A stretch of DNA of 64,000 nt from Sorangium sp051521495 (GTDB taxonomy: Bacteria > Myxococcota_A > Polyangia > Polyangiales > Polyangiaceae): assembly GCF_051521495.1 (NCBI RefSeq), contig NZ_CP150355.1, forward strand, positions 7,688,001 through 7,752,000. Direction: 5' to 3'. Every line of letters begins with the position of its first letter. Positions within the stretch are counted from its first letter, which is position 1. A program made the translations under genes and the position numbers. Shown one piece after another: positions 55,868 to 64,000 of the stretch. The notes below the pieces were generated by a model. It made no database searches, was not told the DNA's origin, and saw only the letters and a program-made list of their open reading frames with translations.

Positions 55868-57898
55868 ATGCCGGAGACGCCGCGATCCGAAGAGACGCTC
55901 GGCTCGGCCTTGCTCGAGGACGTCACGGTTCCGAGGGTCGGCGCGCCGGCCGCGCAGCCCATGGAGGAGCTCTCGAGCTCGGCGCTCGCCGAGGACATCG
56001 AGGCGGTCGAGGCGGCGGCCGGGGGCACAGGCGGCGACCCGCTCCTCGGGAGCCTGATCTCGGGGCGCTACCGCGTCCACGAGCTCATCGGCGAGGGCGG
56101 GATGGGCGCCGTCTACCGCGGCGAGCAGGTGCACCTCCGCAAGCAGGTCGCGATCAAGCTGCTCAGGCCCCTCGCCCGGCGGATGCCGGAGCTCGTGGCG
56201 CGGTTCGAGCGCGAGGCCGTCGCGGGCGCGCACATCCGGCACCCGAACGTGGTCGCGGCCATCGACTTCGGTCAGCTGGACGACGCGTCGTTCTTCCTCG
56301 TCCTCGAGTACGTCGAGGGCACGCCGCTCAAGGACGCGATGGCGGGGGGACGGCTCCCGCCCGCGCGGGCGCTGCGCGTGGCGCGCCAGATCGCGTCGGC
56401 GCTCGCGGCGGCGCACGAGAAGGGCATCGTCCACCGCGACGTGAAGCCCCAGAACATCCTTCTGGACGCGCACGATCAGGTCAGGCTCATCGATTTCGGG
56501 CTCGCGAAGGTGAACGTCGATCTCCTGTCCAGCCAGAGCCGCAAGACGGCGGCGCCGAGCCCCGCCCTGACGAGCGCCGGCGAGGTCTTCGGCACGCTCG
56601 CGTACCTCGCCCCGGAGGCGCTGCGCGGGATGGACGCGGTGGACGCGCGCGCGGATCTGTATGCGCTCGGGCTCGTGCTCTACGAGATGCTCACCGGACA
56701 GCACCCCTTCGACACGAAGAACGTGATGGCGCGGCTCAAGCTGCAGGGGCCGGAAGGTCCGCCGGCCCTCCGCGCGCGCGCTCCGGATCTGGAGGTGCCC
56801 TACGAGGTCGAGCAGACCGTGATGCGGCTCATGGAACACGATCCGTCGTTCCGCTTCCAGACGGCGGCCGACGCGATCGCGGCCCTCGATGAGGGGCTGG
56901 CGGCGCTCGCACGGTCGGCGGCGCCGGCGGCAGGGGGCGGGGGCGCCGCGGCCGGCATCGCCACGGCGGGCGGAGCCAGCGCGGCAGGCGCGATCGCCGC
57001 GCCTCGCAACGCCGCAGCAGCAGGCGGGGCCGCCGCAGCAGCAGGCGGGGCCGCCGAGCAGGCCGCTGTGGGGGCGCCCAGGGCTCAGGCCCCGTCTGCC
57101 TGGCCGGGGCCCCGGGCGACCTTGCTCGCGCGCGCGCACCGCCGACCCGCGGCCTCGGCGGGCTGGGTGTCCCTCGCGGCGGCGCTCTCGGCCCTGGCAG
57201 CGCTCGCGATCGGCGTCGCGCTCTGGAGGGTCGTTCGGCGACCCGAGGCGACCACGGCGGCGCCCGCCGTCGCGTCCGTGGAGCCCCCGCCCGCGCCGGC
57301 AGCGCCGCCCCCTTCGCCGCCGGCGAGCGCGCCGTCCGAGGAGGATGCTCGCGGCGCCTCGAGCCCGCGCTCGCAGCTCAGCCGGGCGGTGGCGACCAGG
57401 AACTGGGTGCTCGGGGCGCGGTCGCTGCTGGCCCTCGCGGAGACCGATCCGGAGCTCGCCCTGAGCAGGGGCCTGCGCGAAGAGGTGCTCTCCACCGTGG
57501 CGGGCATCGGGTTCGAGGAAGACAACCCGGCGGCGGACGAGGTCTTCGACCTGCTCACGAACCGGCTCGGCAGCGGCGGGCTGGACGTGCTGCTCGACCT
57601 CGTACGCGCGCGCGGAGGCACCAAGGCCGCCCGGCGCGCCAGCGAGATCCTCGCCCGGCCCGAGGTCATGGCGCGCGCTACCCCCGCGCTCCGCGTCATC
57701 TTCGCGTTCCGCAGGGCCAGCTGCGGCGGAAAGCGGGCGCTCTTCGGCCGCGCCGCGGCCGAGGGCGACGAGCGCATGCTCTTCGAGCTCCAGGTGCTGC
57801 ACGGCGCGCGGTGCAGGCGGAGCGATCCCTGCTGCTTCCGCGACGACAAGGCGATCGCCGACGCGATTCAGCAGCTGAAGACGCGCCTCGGGACATAA
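55868..57898 (+). CDS. Ser/Thr protein kinase (PknB-like), membrane anchored
   Basis: 676 residues. The kinase domain (about 67-335) has the glycine loop GEGGMGAVYRG, the Lys in VAIKLL, the catalytic loop HRDVKPQN, DFGLAK and the APE segment (YLAPEALRG). Thr/Ser in the activation stretch (TAAPSPALTSAGEVFGT) may be phosphorylated. An Ala/Gly-rich region with repeats of AAAAGGAAAAAGGAA follows, then a membrane helix (about 432-455), a Pro-rich segment and an extracytoplasmic C-terminal domain of about 180 residues with several Cys (CRRSDPCCF). It probably signals in response to an external cue. Kinases of this shape are numerous in myxobacteria. No phosphatase is adjacent. Confidence 0.93.
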   Translation: MPETPRSEETLGSALLEDVTVPRVGAPAAQPMEELSSSALAEDIEAVEAAAGGTGGDPLLGSLISGRYRVHELIGEGGMGAVYRGEQVHLRKQVAIKLLRPLARRMPELVARFEREAVAGAHIRHPNVVAAIDFGQLDDASFFLVLEYVEGTPLKDAMAGGRLPPARALRVARQIASALAAAHEKGIVHRDVKPQNILLDAHDQVRLIDFGLAKVNVDLLSSQSRKTAAPSPALTSAGEVFGTLAYLAPEALRGMDAVDARADLYALGLVLYEMLTGQHPFDTKNVMARLKLQGPEGPPALRARAPDLEVPYEVEQTVMRLMEHDPSFRFQTAADAIAALDEGLAALARSAAPAAGGGGAAAGIATAGGASAAGAIAAPRNAAAAGGAAAAAGGAAEQAAVGAPRAQAPSAWPGPRATLLARAHRRPAASAGWVSLAAALSALAALAIGVALWRVVRRPEATTAAPAVASVEPPPAPAAPPPSPPASAPSEEDARGASSPRSQLSRAVATRNWVLGARSLLALAETDPELALSRGLREEVLSTVAGIGFEEDNPAADEVFDLLTNRLGSGGLDVLLDLVRARGGTKAARRASEILARPEVMARATPALRVIFAFRRASCGGKRALFGRAAAEGDERMLFELQVLHGARCRRSDPCCFRDDKAIADAIQQLKTRLGT

Positions 57899-57992
57899 CG
57901 AGCCCGCGCGGCGAGCCCCGCCGCCGGCGACCCGGCGCGCCGAGGCCCCGAGCACCTCGCCGGAGATCTCGCCGCGCCGCGGGGCCCCCTCG

Positions 57993-58595
57993 TCAGGCCG
58001 GCTTCGGGCCGTTGCGTACCGCTGACTCGAAGCGAGCAAAGCTCGGGCTGCGCAGCAGCTCTTGCACCGAGAGCCGCTGCGCGATCTCCTCGGAGACACG
58101 GGCGGTGTAGATATCTCCCGACCCCTCCTTGAGCAGGTGGATCAGGTGTCTCTTGGGGTTCACGATCTCGTCAGGCTGGCTGGTGTCGACGTTCCCGAGA
58201 TCCCGCCCGAGGTAATCACGGAGCGACGCTGCACAGGCGAAGAACCAAGCTTCGAGGTGCCACTTCGCCGCGACGGTAAGGATGGGGACCGGAACGCGAT
58301 GCCCCACCGGCGTCGCCTTCAAGTCCTCCTCGAACCGTGCCACGACATCCTGCGGGTCCTTCGCGTCGGCGTCGAGCAGGATGACGAACTTGTCAGGTCG
58401 GTCGGTCGACAGCTTCTCGTACCACGCGCTAAGGAGGAGCTTGCATGCATTCTCGCCGGTGATGGCCCGGTTGCGCGAGGGCGTGCGGATCGGTTCGTCG
58501 ACGAGGATGCCCTGCTCGCCGAGGTGGCGCAGGAGGTGCGGCAAGGCGAGCCGCTCGGTCTCTCCCGAAGCGATGACGACGACCCGCTTGGCCAT
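57993..58595 (-). CDS. DUF4276 Toprim-like nuclease subunit
   Basis: 200 residues. The N-terminal part (VVVIASGETERLALPHLLRHLGEQG, Glu12) and KFVILLDADAKDP (Asp75, Asp77) give the Glu and DxD residues of a Toprim fold, the metal-dependent catalytic core of OLD, RloB and related nucleases. AKWHLEAWFFACAASLRDYLG and the C-terminal helical part fit the DUF4276 family. It begins 3 bp after the AAA ATPase stop and is surely co-translated with it. ATPase/Toprim pairs of this kind occur in anti-phage systems (split OLD, AbiL, PARIS-like). The function here is inferred from the family. Confidence 0.75.
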   Translation of the reverse strand: MAKRVVVIASGETERLALPHLLRHLGEQGILVDEPIRTPSRNRAITGENACKLLLSAWYEKLSTDRPDKFVILLDADAKDPQDVVARFEEDLKATPVGHRVPVPILTVAAKWHLEAWFFACAASLRDYLGRDLGNVDTSQPDEIVNPKRHLIHLLKEGSGDIYTARVSEEIAQRLSVQELLRSPSFARFESAVRNGPKPA

Positions 58596-58598
58596 GGC

Positions 58599-59741
58599 TC
58601 AGCTCCCGAACCCCTTGGTCTCGTAAAATTCACCCAGTCCGAAGCCGGACGCATCCAGCGCTGCGTCCACCGCCTCTGGGTGCTGCTCGCGCTCGATGGT
58701 GGTGCCATCCGGCGTACGCCGGACGATGGCGACCTCCTCGACCTTGGGCAAGCAGTCGAGCAACAAGGGAGAGTGAGTGGTGACCAGGATCTGCACGCGC
58801 TCGCTCGCGTCTCGGAGGTACGCCGCGAATGCCTTGAGCGCCGAGGGATGTACGTGGTTCTCCGGCTCCTCGATCCCCACGAGGCTCGCGTCCGCCTCGC
58901 CGAAGAGCGCGGTCATCATCGCGAGGATGCGGAGCGTACCGCTCGACGCCCCTACCTGGTGCACGTCGTAGGAAAGACCGGGCTCGCGCTGGACGAAGTA
59001 GACGCGCCCATCGATGTCCGACTCCCGGAGGTCGAGCTGCTCCGGCACGCCGAGCACCCGGCGCGTGGCCATGACGATCCGGTTGAATGCTTCGCCCCCG
59101 TCCGGCCCCTTCTTCAGCGCATAGAGCCGAGCTGCGAGGTTGCGCCCGAACGTGTCGAGCCGGTCGGCATCCGACACGTTCGAGGCACGACGCAGGAGCG
59201 GCGGACTCGGATCGAAGAACCCCCATCGCTGAACGAACGCGCCGAGGCGCCTCGCCGGAAACGACTCGTCCGCGCTGGCGACGGCGAGGGCGCAGGCGGT
59301 GGGAGCGAGCGTCAGGCTGACTTTGTTGCTCTTGGCCTGGCTCGACCACCACCATGCCTTGCCGGCGTTCGCCTCGAGCAGGTGGCCTGGTGGCCCCCCA
59401 TCATGGATTTGATAGAGGCGCTCCCACGTCACGAAGCCGCCGCTCGCTCGCCGGAGGCCCACGGTCCACTCGTAGCGCTTCCCCTCGTCCTCGTACTGCG
59501 TGTCGAGGGAGACCTCGCCAGCGGCTTCGCCTTTCCACGCGAGGTGCATGATACCGCCGCGGTCTGCGACGCTGTCGGCGAAGTCCTTGGCCCTGACGCC
59601 CTCCGACAGGAAGCGGAGCGCGTCGAGGACGTTGCTCTTGCCGCTCGCGTTGGTGCCGATCAGGACGCTCAGACCGCCAAACGAGGTGTCGATGTGCTTG
59701 AGGCTGCGGTAGCGGTCTGCCCGGAGGGTGGTCAGCTTCAT
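58599..59741 (-). CDS. AAA family ATPase, OLD/RecF-like (paired with Toprim protein)
   Basis: 380 residues, SMC/ABC-type ATPase. N-terminal Walker A GTNASGKSN (29-37) follows LRADRYRSLKHID, as in RecF/OLD-like proteins. The signature-like ASSGTLRILAMM segment, Walker B LVGIEEPENHVHP (about 287-299) and the H-loop TTHSPLLLD are all present, so ATP binding and hydrolysis should be intact. The middle part has no extra domain, so nuclease activity must come from the DUF4276 partner just downstream (3 bp). Both fit a two-gene defence module with sensor ATPase and Toprim effector. The start MKLTTLRADRYRSLKHI is the family's. There is no third gene. Confidence 0.85.
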   Translation of the reverse strand: MKLTTLRADRYRSLKHIDTSFGGLSVLIGTNASGKSNVLDALRFLSEGVRAKDFADSVADRGGIMHLAWKGEAAGEVSLDTQYEDEGKRYEWTVGLRRASGGFVTWERLYQIHDGGPPGHLLEANAGKAWWWSSQAKSNKVSLTLAPTACALAVASADESFPARRLGAFVQRWGFFDPSPPLLRRASNVSDADRLDTFGRNLAARLYALKKGPDGGEAFNRIVMATRRVLGVPEQLDLRESDIDGRVYFVQREPGLSYDVHQVGASSGTLRILAMMTALFGEADASLVGIEEPENHVHPSALKAFAAYLRDASERVQILVTTHSPLLLDCLPKVEEVAIVRRTPDGTTIEREQHPEAVDAALDASGFGLGEFYETKGFGS

Positions 59742-60097
59742 GGAAGGCTCGCCGGCGCGGGTTGCCGGCGTACGTTATGCCCGCCTTCCCGCTCGGGCAA
59801 GGGCCGCCACGGCATCGCTCTCGGGTCGGAGCCGAGGCGCCGAGGTCTGCATGCCGAGGCAGCGTGCTCGTCCGCGCGCAGCGCCGAGGGTCGGGGGCGG
59901 TCCCGTCAGCGCATGCTCGCGCGCCTCGAGGCGGAAGAGGCCAGCAGATCCCGGATGGCTCACGCACCGCGCGGACAGGCGCAGCGGCCCCTCCTCCGGG
60001 GCCGAGCACGTGGCGACGCCCGGGGCCCCAAAGTGCTTGAACGAGCCGCCGGTCTCTCCTGTAATCTGTGCCTTCGGGGGAGGGGGAGAGAGGACAC
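59742..60097. other. Spacer, no gene supported
   Basis: 356 bp between the divergent ATPase and 274-aa protein genes. It must hold both promoters. I see no repeat or palindrome of note, and none of the frames here looks coding. GGGGGAGAGAGG just before 60098 is the ribosome-binding site of the next gene. Confidence 0.5.
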
Positions 60098-60922
60098 ATG
60101 GCCAGATACGGATATAGCTTCGTCCCCGACCGGGGGTTCAGCGCCTTCTCGCGCGATCTGGACGGGGGTGCGTGGAGAGACGTCGCCATCAAGAAGTACG
60201 ACACGCCCGATCGCATGCCGCCGCAGCTCGTCGAGGCGCCGCGGCCCGTCGCGTGGAAGCTCCGCGCCACCTGGTGCATCGCCGCGCTCGACGAGGCGCT
60301 CGGCATCGCGTCGGCCGGCGACCTCGCCGCGCTCGACGCCGAGTGGGACGCGGCGCAGCGCGCGCTGCACCACTTCGTCGCCTCGGCCGAAGAGGGCGAG
60401 GACGCGGCGGTCCGCGAGGCAGCGACCCGGGTCCGCGCGGTCATGCTCAAGGGCAACGGCACCGAGCAGACCCGCCTCGGATACGACGCCGAGGTCGACT
60501 TCGGGCGCTCCCAGATGGCGGCTGCGAAGCGATCGATGGAGGCCGACGTCAAGAAGATCGGCGCCGGTGCCCACCTGAAGCGCATCGACAAGGCCACCGA
60601 GGCGCTCGCCAGAGGCATCGGCCGAGGCGACGGGGAGAAGCGGCCGGGGACGCGGGCGAAGCGGGTGCGCGCGGCCACCAGCGGGTGTGTGACGGCGTTC
60701 AACGCCATCCATGACGAGATCAATTGGCTCCTCGCCCATACCCCGCCCGGCGACAAGCAGCGGCAGCTGCTCGAAGCGCTCCATGCTCCCTTCCTCGCGC
60801 TGCTCGAGCGCTACCCGCCCCCCACGCGCTCGGCCGCGACGGACGACGACAAGGGCGAAGAGGATGCCGTCACGGAGGAGCCTGCGGACGACGAGGAGGA
60901 GCCGGCGAGCGCGCCGCCCTGA
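60098..60922 (+). CDS. Hypothetical helical protein with acidic tail (274 aa)
   Basis: 274 residues without signal peptide or membrane segment. It starts MARYGYSFVPDRGFSAFSRD and is helical throughout (WKLRATWCIAALDEALGIASAGDLAALDAEW; AKRSMEADVKKIGAG). It ends in a strongly acidic, disordered tail (DDDKGEEDAVTEEPADDEEE). I do not recognise the family. An excellent Shine-Dalgarno (GGGGGAGAGAGG) precedes the ATG at 60098, so it is likely well translated; a longer start at 60068 is less likely. It is adjacent to, but divergent from, the ATPase/Toprim pair, so a link is possible but not shown. Confidence 0.65.
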   Translation: MARYGYSFVPDRGFSAFSRDLDGGAWRDVAIKKYDTPDRMPPQLVEAPRPVAWKLRATWCIAALDEALGIASAGDLAALDAEWDAAQRALHHFVASAEEGEDAAVREAATRVRAVMLKGNGTEQTRLGYDAEVDFGRSQMAAAKRSMEADVKKIGAGAHLKRIDKATEALARGIGRGDGEKRPGTRAKRVRAATSGCVTAFNAIHDEINWLLAHTPPGDKQRQLLEALHAPFLALLERYPPPTRSAATDDDKGEEDAVTEEPADDEEEPASAPP

Positions 60923-61239
60923 GGGCAGCCTCGGGCTGAAGGGACATCATCACGAGATGCACCGCCATCCTGCATCCGCTCGCCTGCGCGATCAGGACGC
61001 CTTCAGACCGCCGCGCGGCCCGGCATGGAGCTCGCCGGCCGCTCCCGTTCCCAGCCCGGACGCGACCCGTCCACTGCCCTTTCCAGCCCGGACGCGACCT
61101 GTCCGCCGCCCTTTCCAGCCCGGACGCGTTATTTGCCTCGGCGTGATTCACATGAATGCGAGAAGATCATTGAGCTATTCTTCCCGCATTCATGCTCAAA
61201 TCCGGCCACCAGCCGCGCGCCGGCGCCGGTCGGAGCCGC
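60923..61239. repeat. Spacer with three 32-bp repeats and a stem-loop at 61151-61194
   Basis: CCAGCCCGGACGCG occurs at 61051, 61083 and 61115, a 32-bp period. Farther right, CATGAATGCG (61151) and CGCATTCATG (ending 61194) form a long stem with further pairing inside (GAGAAGA / TTCTTCC), separated by about 10 bases. On the minus strand it lies 46 bp after the stop of the next gene and could serve as its terminator, although there is no T-tract. Confidence 0.65.
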
Positions 61240-62142
61240 TCAGAGCAGGCCGCAGCCGTTGTAGAGCGGCAGGAGATCGCTGTCGCGCACGTTGGTCCGG
61301 ATCGTCTCGGAGTAGCGCTGGAAGCTCGACCCGAGCAGCGGCCGCAGGAGCGACCCGAGCAGCAGCGGGATGTTGTCGCACGTCTGGTTGCCGGCGGCGT
61401 CCTTCACGCAGGTCAGATCGCAGAGACCGAGGAAGGCGATACCGCACGTCGGCACGTGGCCACAGAGCCGCTCCAGGGAGAGGAGGCGGAGATCGAGCGG
61501 GCAGCTCAGCGAGAGCGACGAGAGCTGCCCGGTGAGATCGGGATCGATGCAGGCATACCCGGCGATGGTCCCAGGAAGGAACGCGTTGCCGTACATCGTG
61601 GCGTCGTGGACGACGAAATCCGCGAAGGGCTCCTCGTCTAGAGGGCAATCGAGCGCCGGGTGGCTGCCCTGCAGCAAGATCTCCACGTGCTCGCCGGTGC
61701 CGTTCAGGTGCTGGAAGATGCACGCCGAGACCCAGCGCTGCTCCGAGGTGGTGAGAGCACGCTCCGTCCATTCCGGCGCGAACCCGAAAGAGCCATAGAA
61801 CGGACGGCCGTTCGGACCGTAGACGACCTGTCCCGAGGACAGCGCGCAGCGCACGGTGTAGTCGAGCACGCTCTTCCCGCCGGAGGTGTCGAGCAGCGGC
61901 GTCGCGACCACGACGCCGCCGGCGCCGGCCAGCGCAGACTGGCCGAGCGCCCGGAACGCCGTGCGGTTCGCCGACGCCCAGAAGTCGCTGGGGAGCAGCC
62001 CGTTCGCGCCGATGGGCGCCACCGGCCGCCTCATCGGCATCTCCGCCGTCTCGACCGGCTCTTCGTCCGATGGAACGGCGCACCCCGTCGCGACCACGCT
62101 GGCGCCAAGGAAACCGACCGCAATGAAACGAATCGATGACAT
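61240..62142 (-). CDS. Lipoprotein, hypothetical (300 aa)
   Basis: 300 residues. Signal MSSIRFIAVGFLGASVVATGC gives a lipobox at Cys21, followed by AVPSDEEPVETAEMPMRR. The mature chain has about ten cysteines (for example CALSSGQVVYG, CIFQHLNG, CPLDEEPF, LCGHVPTCGIAFLGLCDLTC), mostly in pairs, and segments such as YGPNGRPFYGSFGFAPEW. Myxobacterial genomes carry many proteins of this kind; I know no function. A GAGGAG site supports the ATG at 62142. It is flanked by two stem-loops, one on each side of the gene. Confidence 0.75.
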   Translation of the reverse strand: MSSIRFIAVGFLGASVVATGCAVPSDEEPVETAEMPMRRPVAPIGANGLLPSDFWASANRTAFRALGQSALAGAGGVVVATPLLDTSGGKSVLDYTVRCALSSGQVVYGPNGRPFYGSFGFAPEWTERALTTSEQRWVSACIFQHLNGTGEHVEILLQGSHPALDCPLDEEPFADFVVHDATMYGNAFLPGTIAGYACIDPDLTGQLSSLSLSCPLDLRLLSLERLCGHVPTCGIAFLGLCDLTCVKDAAGNQTCDNIPLLLGSLLRPLLGSSFQRYSETIRTNVRDSDLLPLYNGCGLL

Positions 62143-62237
62143 TCCGCTCTCCTCAAAGGGAAGGCGCGCTGCCAACCACACAGGGCCGGAACGCCGGCAC
62201 CGACCAGCAATCTCGCTCTTCCTTAAATTATCAATCT

Positions 62238-62277
62238 TTCATTTCCATAGGAGATATGCAATAAAGAAATGAAAGCA
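62238..62277. terminator. Perfect 10-bp stem-loop after the PknK-like gene
   Basis: CTTTCATTTC (62238-62247) and GAAATGAAAG (62268-62277) pair completely, with a 20-base loop, in an AT-rich patch 69 bp beyond the stop of the PknK-like gene on the minus strand. It could be a terminator, or an operator for the downstream lipoprotein gene. Confidence 0.4.
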
Positions 62278-62345
62278 TCCAGCTGCGCCGGATACGGATT
62301 CGCCCGAATAGCGAACGGAACGCGCCTTATCGCATCAGGATCAGG

Positions 62346-64000
62346 TCAGTGCGACACGGCTGGACGAACGTCCGGCGCCCGCGACGTCTCGTCGGCCTCA
62401 CCCGCCTCATCCAGCTTGCGCTCGATGTCACCGAAGCGAGCCAGCCACAGGGGGCTCTCCGCACGGAGCGCCCGCGCGCTCGCAAGCGCCTCCTCCGCCT
62501 CACCGGTGCGTCCCCGACGAAGCGCGGTTCGAGCACGCCAGTAGAAGAGCTGAAGCGTGTTCTCGACGATGGGCTGGTCCTTCGCGAGCGCGATGGCCTC
62601 GCCCCACGAGAGCGAGGAAGCCCCGGCCGGCCGGAGCCCGACCTCGCAGAGCACGAGCTCCAGCAACGCGTAGTCGCGAATGTCACCCGGCTCGAGGACG
62701 CAAGTTCGCGCGATCCACAGGACCAGCTGGCTGGCGTGCTCGTACTCGTCGAGAGCGAGGTGAATCTGCGCGAGCAGGATCGCCGTCTGGGGCACCGGGC
62801 GCTCGGAGGCGTGCTCTTCAAGCCACCGGGCGCGCCGCGCGAGCGCGAGCGCCTCGCGCTGCCTGTCGCTCCAGTGGAGCAGCACGGCGACGTTGTACGA
62901 GGCCATCTTCTCCAGCCATGGATTGCCGATCTCGCGCGCGAGATCGACGGCGCGGCGCAGGTCGTCGACCGCGCCCGGCAGAGACCACCGCCAGCCCCAG
63001 AGCGCGATGCGGTTGATGTACGCCGCGCAGAGGTGGAATCGATCCCCGGCCGCCGTGACCAGCGCGATCAGGTCGCCGGAGGCGCGCTCGGCCTCCTCGC
63101 GACGCCCCGCGGATCCGAGCTGGAACGACAGCATGATCAGCGCAAGGACGCGCGCGTCGTAGTCCCCCGACGCCGCGGCGCGCTCGGCGCACGCGGTGAG
63201 CTCCGCGATGGCCTCCTCGATCCTCCCCCGCCGCCACGAGGTACGGGCCTCGGCGACCCGGAGGCGCAGCGCGAGCTCGGGAGAGCCCTGCGCGCCGACG
63301 AGCGGCCGCGCCTCCTCCACCAGCCGCGCCGACGCCTCGAACTCGAAGGCCCAGTCGAGCGCGGTCGCGTCCTCGAGCAGGAGGCCCGCCCTCGCCTGCG
63401 CGTCGCCGAGCGCCTCGGCCAGCGCCAGCGCCTCGCCGAAATCGCTGCGCGCCTCGCGGACGCGGCACATGCGGTACCGGCTCCTGCCCCGGCCCGCGAG
63501 CGCGCGCACGCGCCGGCGCGCGTCGCCCTGCTCGGCGATCTGGAGCGCGGCGCCGTAGCGCCGGTCCGCCTCGACGGCGTCGTGCCGCGCTGACGCGAGA
63601 TCGCCGAGCGCGAGGTAAGCGTCGGCCGCCTCGGCGCGCTCGCCGCACACGGCCGCGTGGCGCGCGAGCGCGCGGAGGCCGTCGGTCGAGCCGGCCTCCA
63701 CCCGCGCCCGCCAATACGCGAGGGCGCTCCGGTGGATCGCGGCGCGGTGCGCCGGGTCGAGCATCTCGTACACCGCCTCCTGGAAGACAGCGTTCTGGAA
63801 CGCGTGCCGGTCGTCCACGCCGCCGACGCGGCCCTCGCCGTCGCGCAGCAGGATCCGCCGCTCGGCCAGGGCCGCGAGCCCGAAGCCCGCGTCGACCATC
63901 GATCCGGCGCCGCCCGCGCGCTCCAGGCCGTCCAGCACCGCCTCGAGCTCGACGCGATCGAACGACATGCCGAGCGCCGAGCAGACCCGGGCGCACGTCG
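62346..64000 (-). CDS. C-terminal part of PknK-like AAA/TPR regulator (5' part outside window)
   Basis: The frame is open to the right edge of the window, so the gene starts beyond it. About 550 residues are visible. The first residues (ARVCSALGMSFDRVELEAVL) resemble the end of the AAA_16-type ATPase domain of PknK/MalT/LuxR-large regulators. The rest is an array of helical repeats of TPR type (ADAYLALGDLASARHDAVEADRRYGAALQIAEQG, RAGLLLEDATALDWAFEF, and so on), which would form a solenoid for protein contact. No kinase or DNA-binding domain is in this part; in myxobacteria the N-terminus is often a Ser/Thr kinase domain. It ends with VSH and a disordered DETSRAPDV tail. Confidence 0.8.
   Translation of the reverse strand, partial: TCARVCSALGMSFDRVELEAVLDGLERAGGAGSMVDAGFGLAALAERRILLRDGEGRVGGVDDRHAFQNAVFQEAVYEMLDPAHRAAIHRSALAYWRARVEAGSTDGLRALARHAAVCGERAEAADAYLALGDLASARHDAVEADRRYGAALQIAEQGDARRRVRALAGRGRSRYRMCRVREARSDFGEALALAEALGDAQARAGLLLEDATALDWAFEFEASARLVEEARPLVGAQGSPELALRLRVAEARTSWRRGRIEEAIAELTACAERAAASGDYDARVLALIMLSFQLGSAGRREEAERASGDLIALVTAAGDRFHLCAAYINRIALWGWRWSLPGAVDDLRRAVDLAREIGNPWLEKMASYNVAVLLHWSDRQREALALARRARWLEEHASERPVPQTAILLAQIHLALDEYEHASQLVLWIARTCVLEPGDIRDYALLELVLCEVGLRPAGASSLSWGEAIALAKDQPIVENTLQLFYWRARTALRRGRTGEAEEALASARALRAESPLWLARFGDIERKLDEAGEADETSRAPDVRPAVSH

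Overview
The window is a 64 kb stretch of a very GC-rich genome with dense, mostly short-operon gene packing. Several traits point to a myxobacterium of the Sorangium/Polyangiales type: Ser/Thr kinase and PknK-like genes, many lipoproteins of unknown function, Cys-rich and fibrinogen-like secreted proteins, a PEGA/TPR protein, a two-PAS STAS protein and a family 9 cellulase lipoprotein. This assignment is an inference from gene content and base composition; no rRNA or tRNA gene was seen. About 45 genes can be supported, and the first and last genes are cut by the window edges.

Layout. 0-9.3 kb: an MFS exporter (5' cut off), a VanW protein, a miaB / gamma carbonic anhydrase / thiS-like operon, an acyl-CoA synthetase, proline iminopeptidase and a host-attachment-type protein. 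9.3-19.3 kb: a translationally coupled pair of a giant lipoprotein and a FadL-like outer membrane protein, glmU, ribA and an acyl-CoA dehydrogenase. 19.4-22.8 kb: an accessory island with a 22-bp minisatellite, an antitoxin with a truncated ParE-type toxin, an integron-type attC site, a HEPN protein gene and a BolA-like gene, a small zinc-site protein and a decayed ORF. 22.8-29.7 kb: an RND pump with its adaptor, a methyltransferase and an AraC regulator. 29.7-34.9 kb: a tandemly duplicated cluster of secreted lipoproteins, with a fused gene remnant, and a PEGA protein. 35-48.3 kb: a repeat-rich spacer, HAD phosphatase, holA, an AgmX-like protein, an anion transporter, an SDR, a hybrid PAS histidine kinase, a CPBP protease, OmpA and DUF4398 lipoproteins and a DEAD-box helicase. 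48.5-64 kb: a GH9 cellulase, menB, a two-PAS STAS protein, a fibrinogen-like lipoprotein, an 18-residue Cys-repeat lipoprotein with a small outer membrane protein, a Ser/Thr kinase, an AAA ATPase / DUF4276 Toprim pair, two lineage-specific proteins and the end of a PknK-type regulator.

The strongest candidates for something undescribed are: (1) the HEPN plus BolA-like gene pair that sits directly upstream of a well-formed 60-bp attC site, as in an integron cassette without a visible integrase; (2) the AAA ATPase / Toprim pair, which resembles split OLD-type defence systems; and (3) the lipoprotein built from a regular 18-residue C-x3-C-x3-C-x3-C-x5 repeat.

Short tandem arrays are common. At least three of them (acyl-CoA dehydrogenase, holA, two-PAS STAS gene) include the stop codon of the adjacent gene, which suggests recurrent local duplication at gene ends in this genome.
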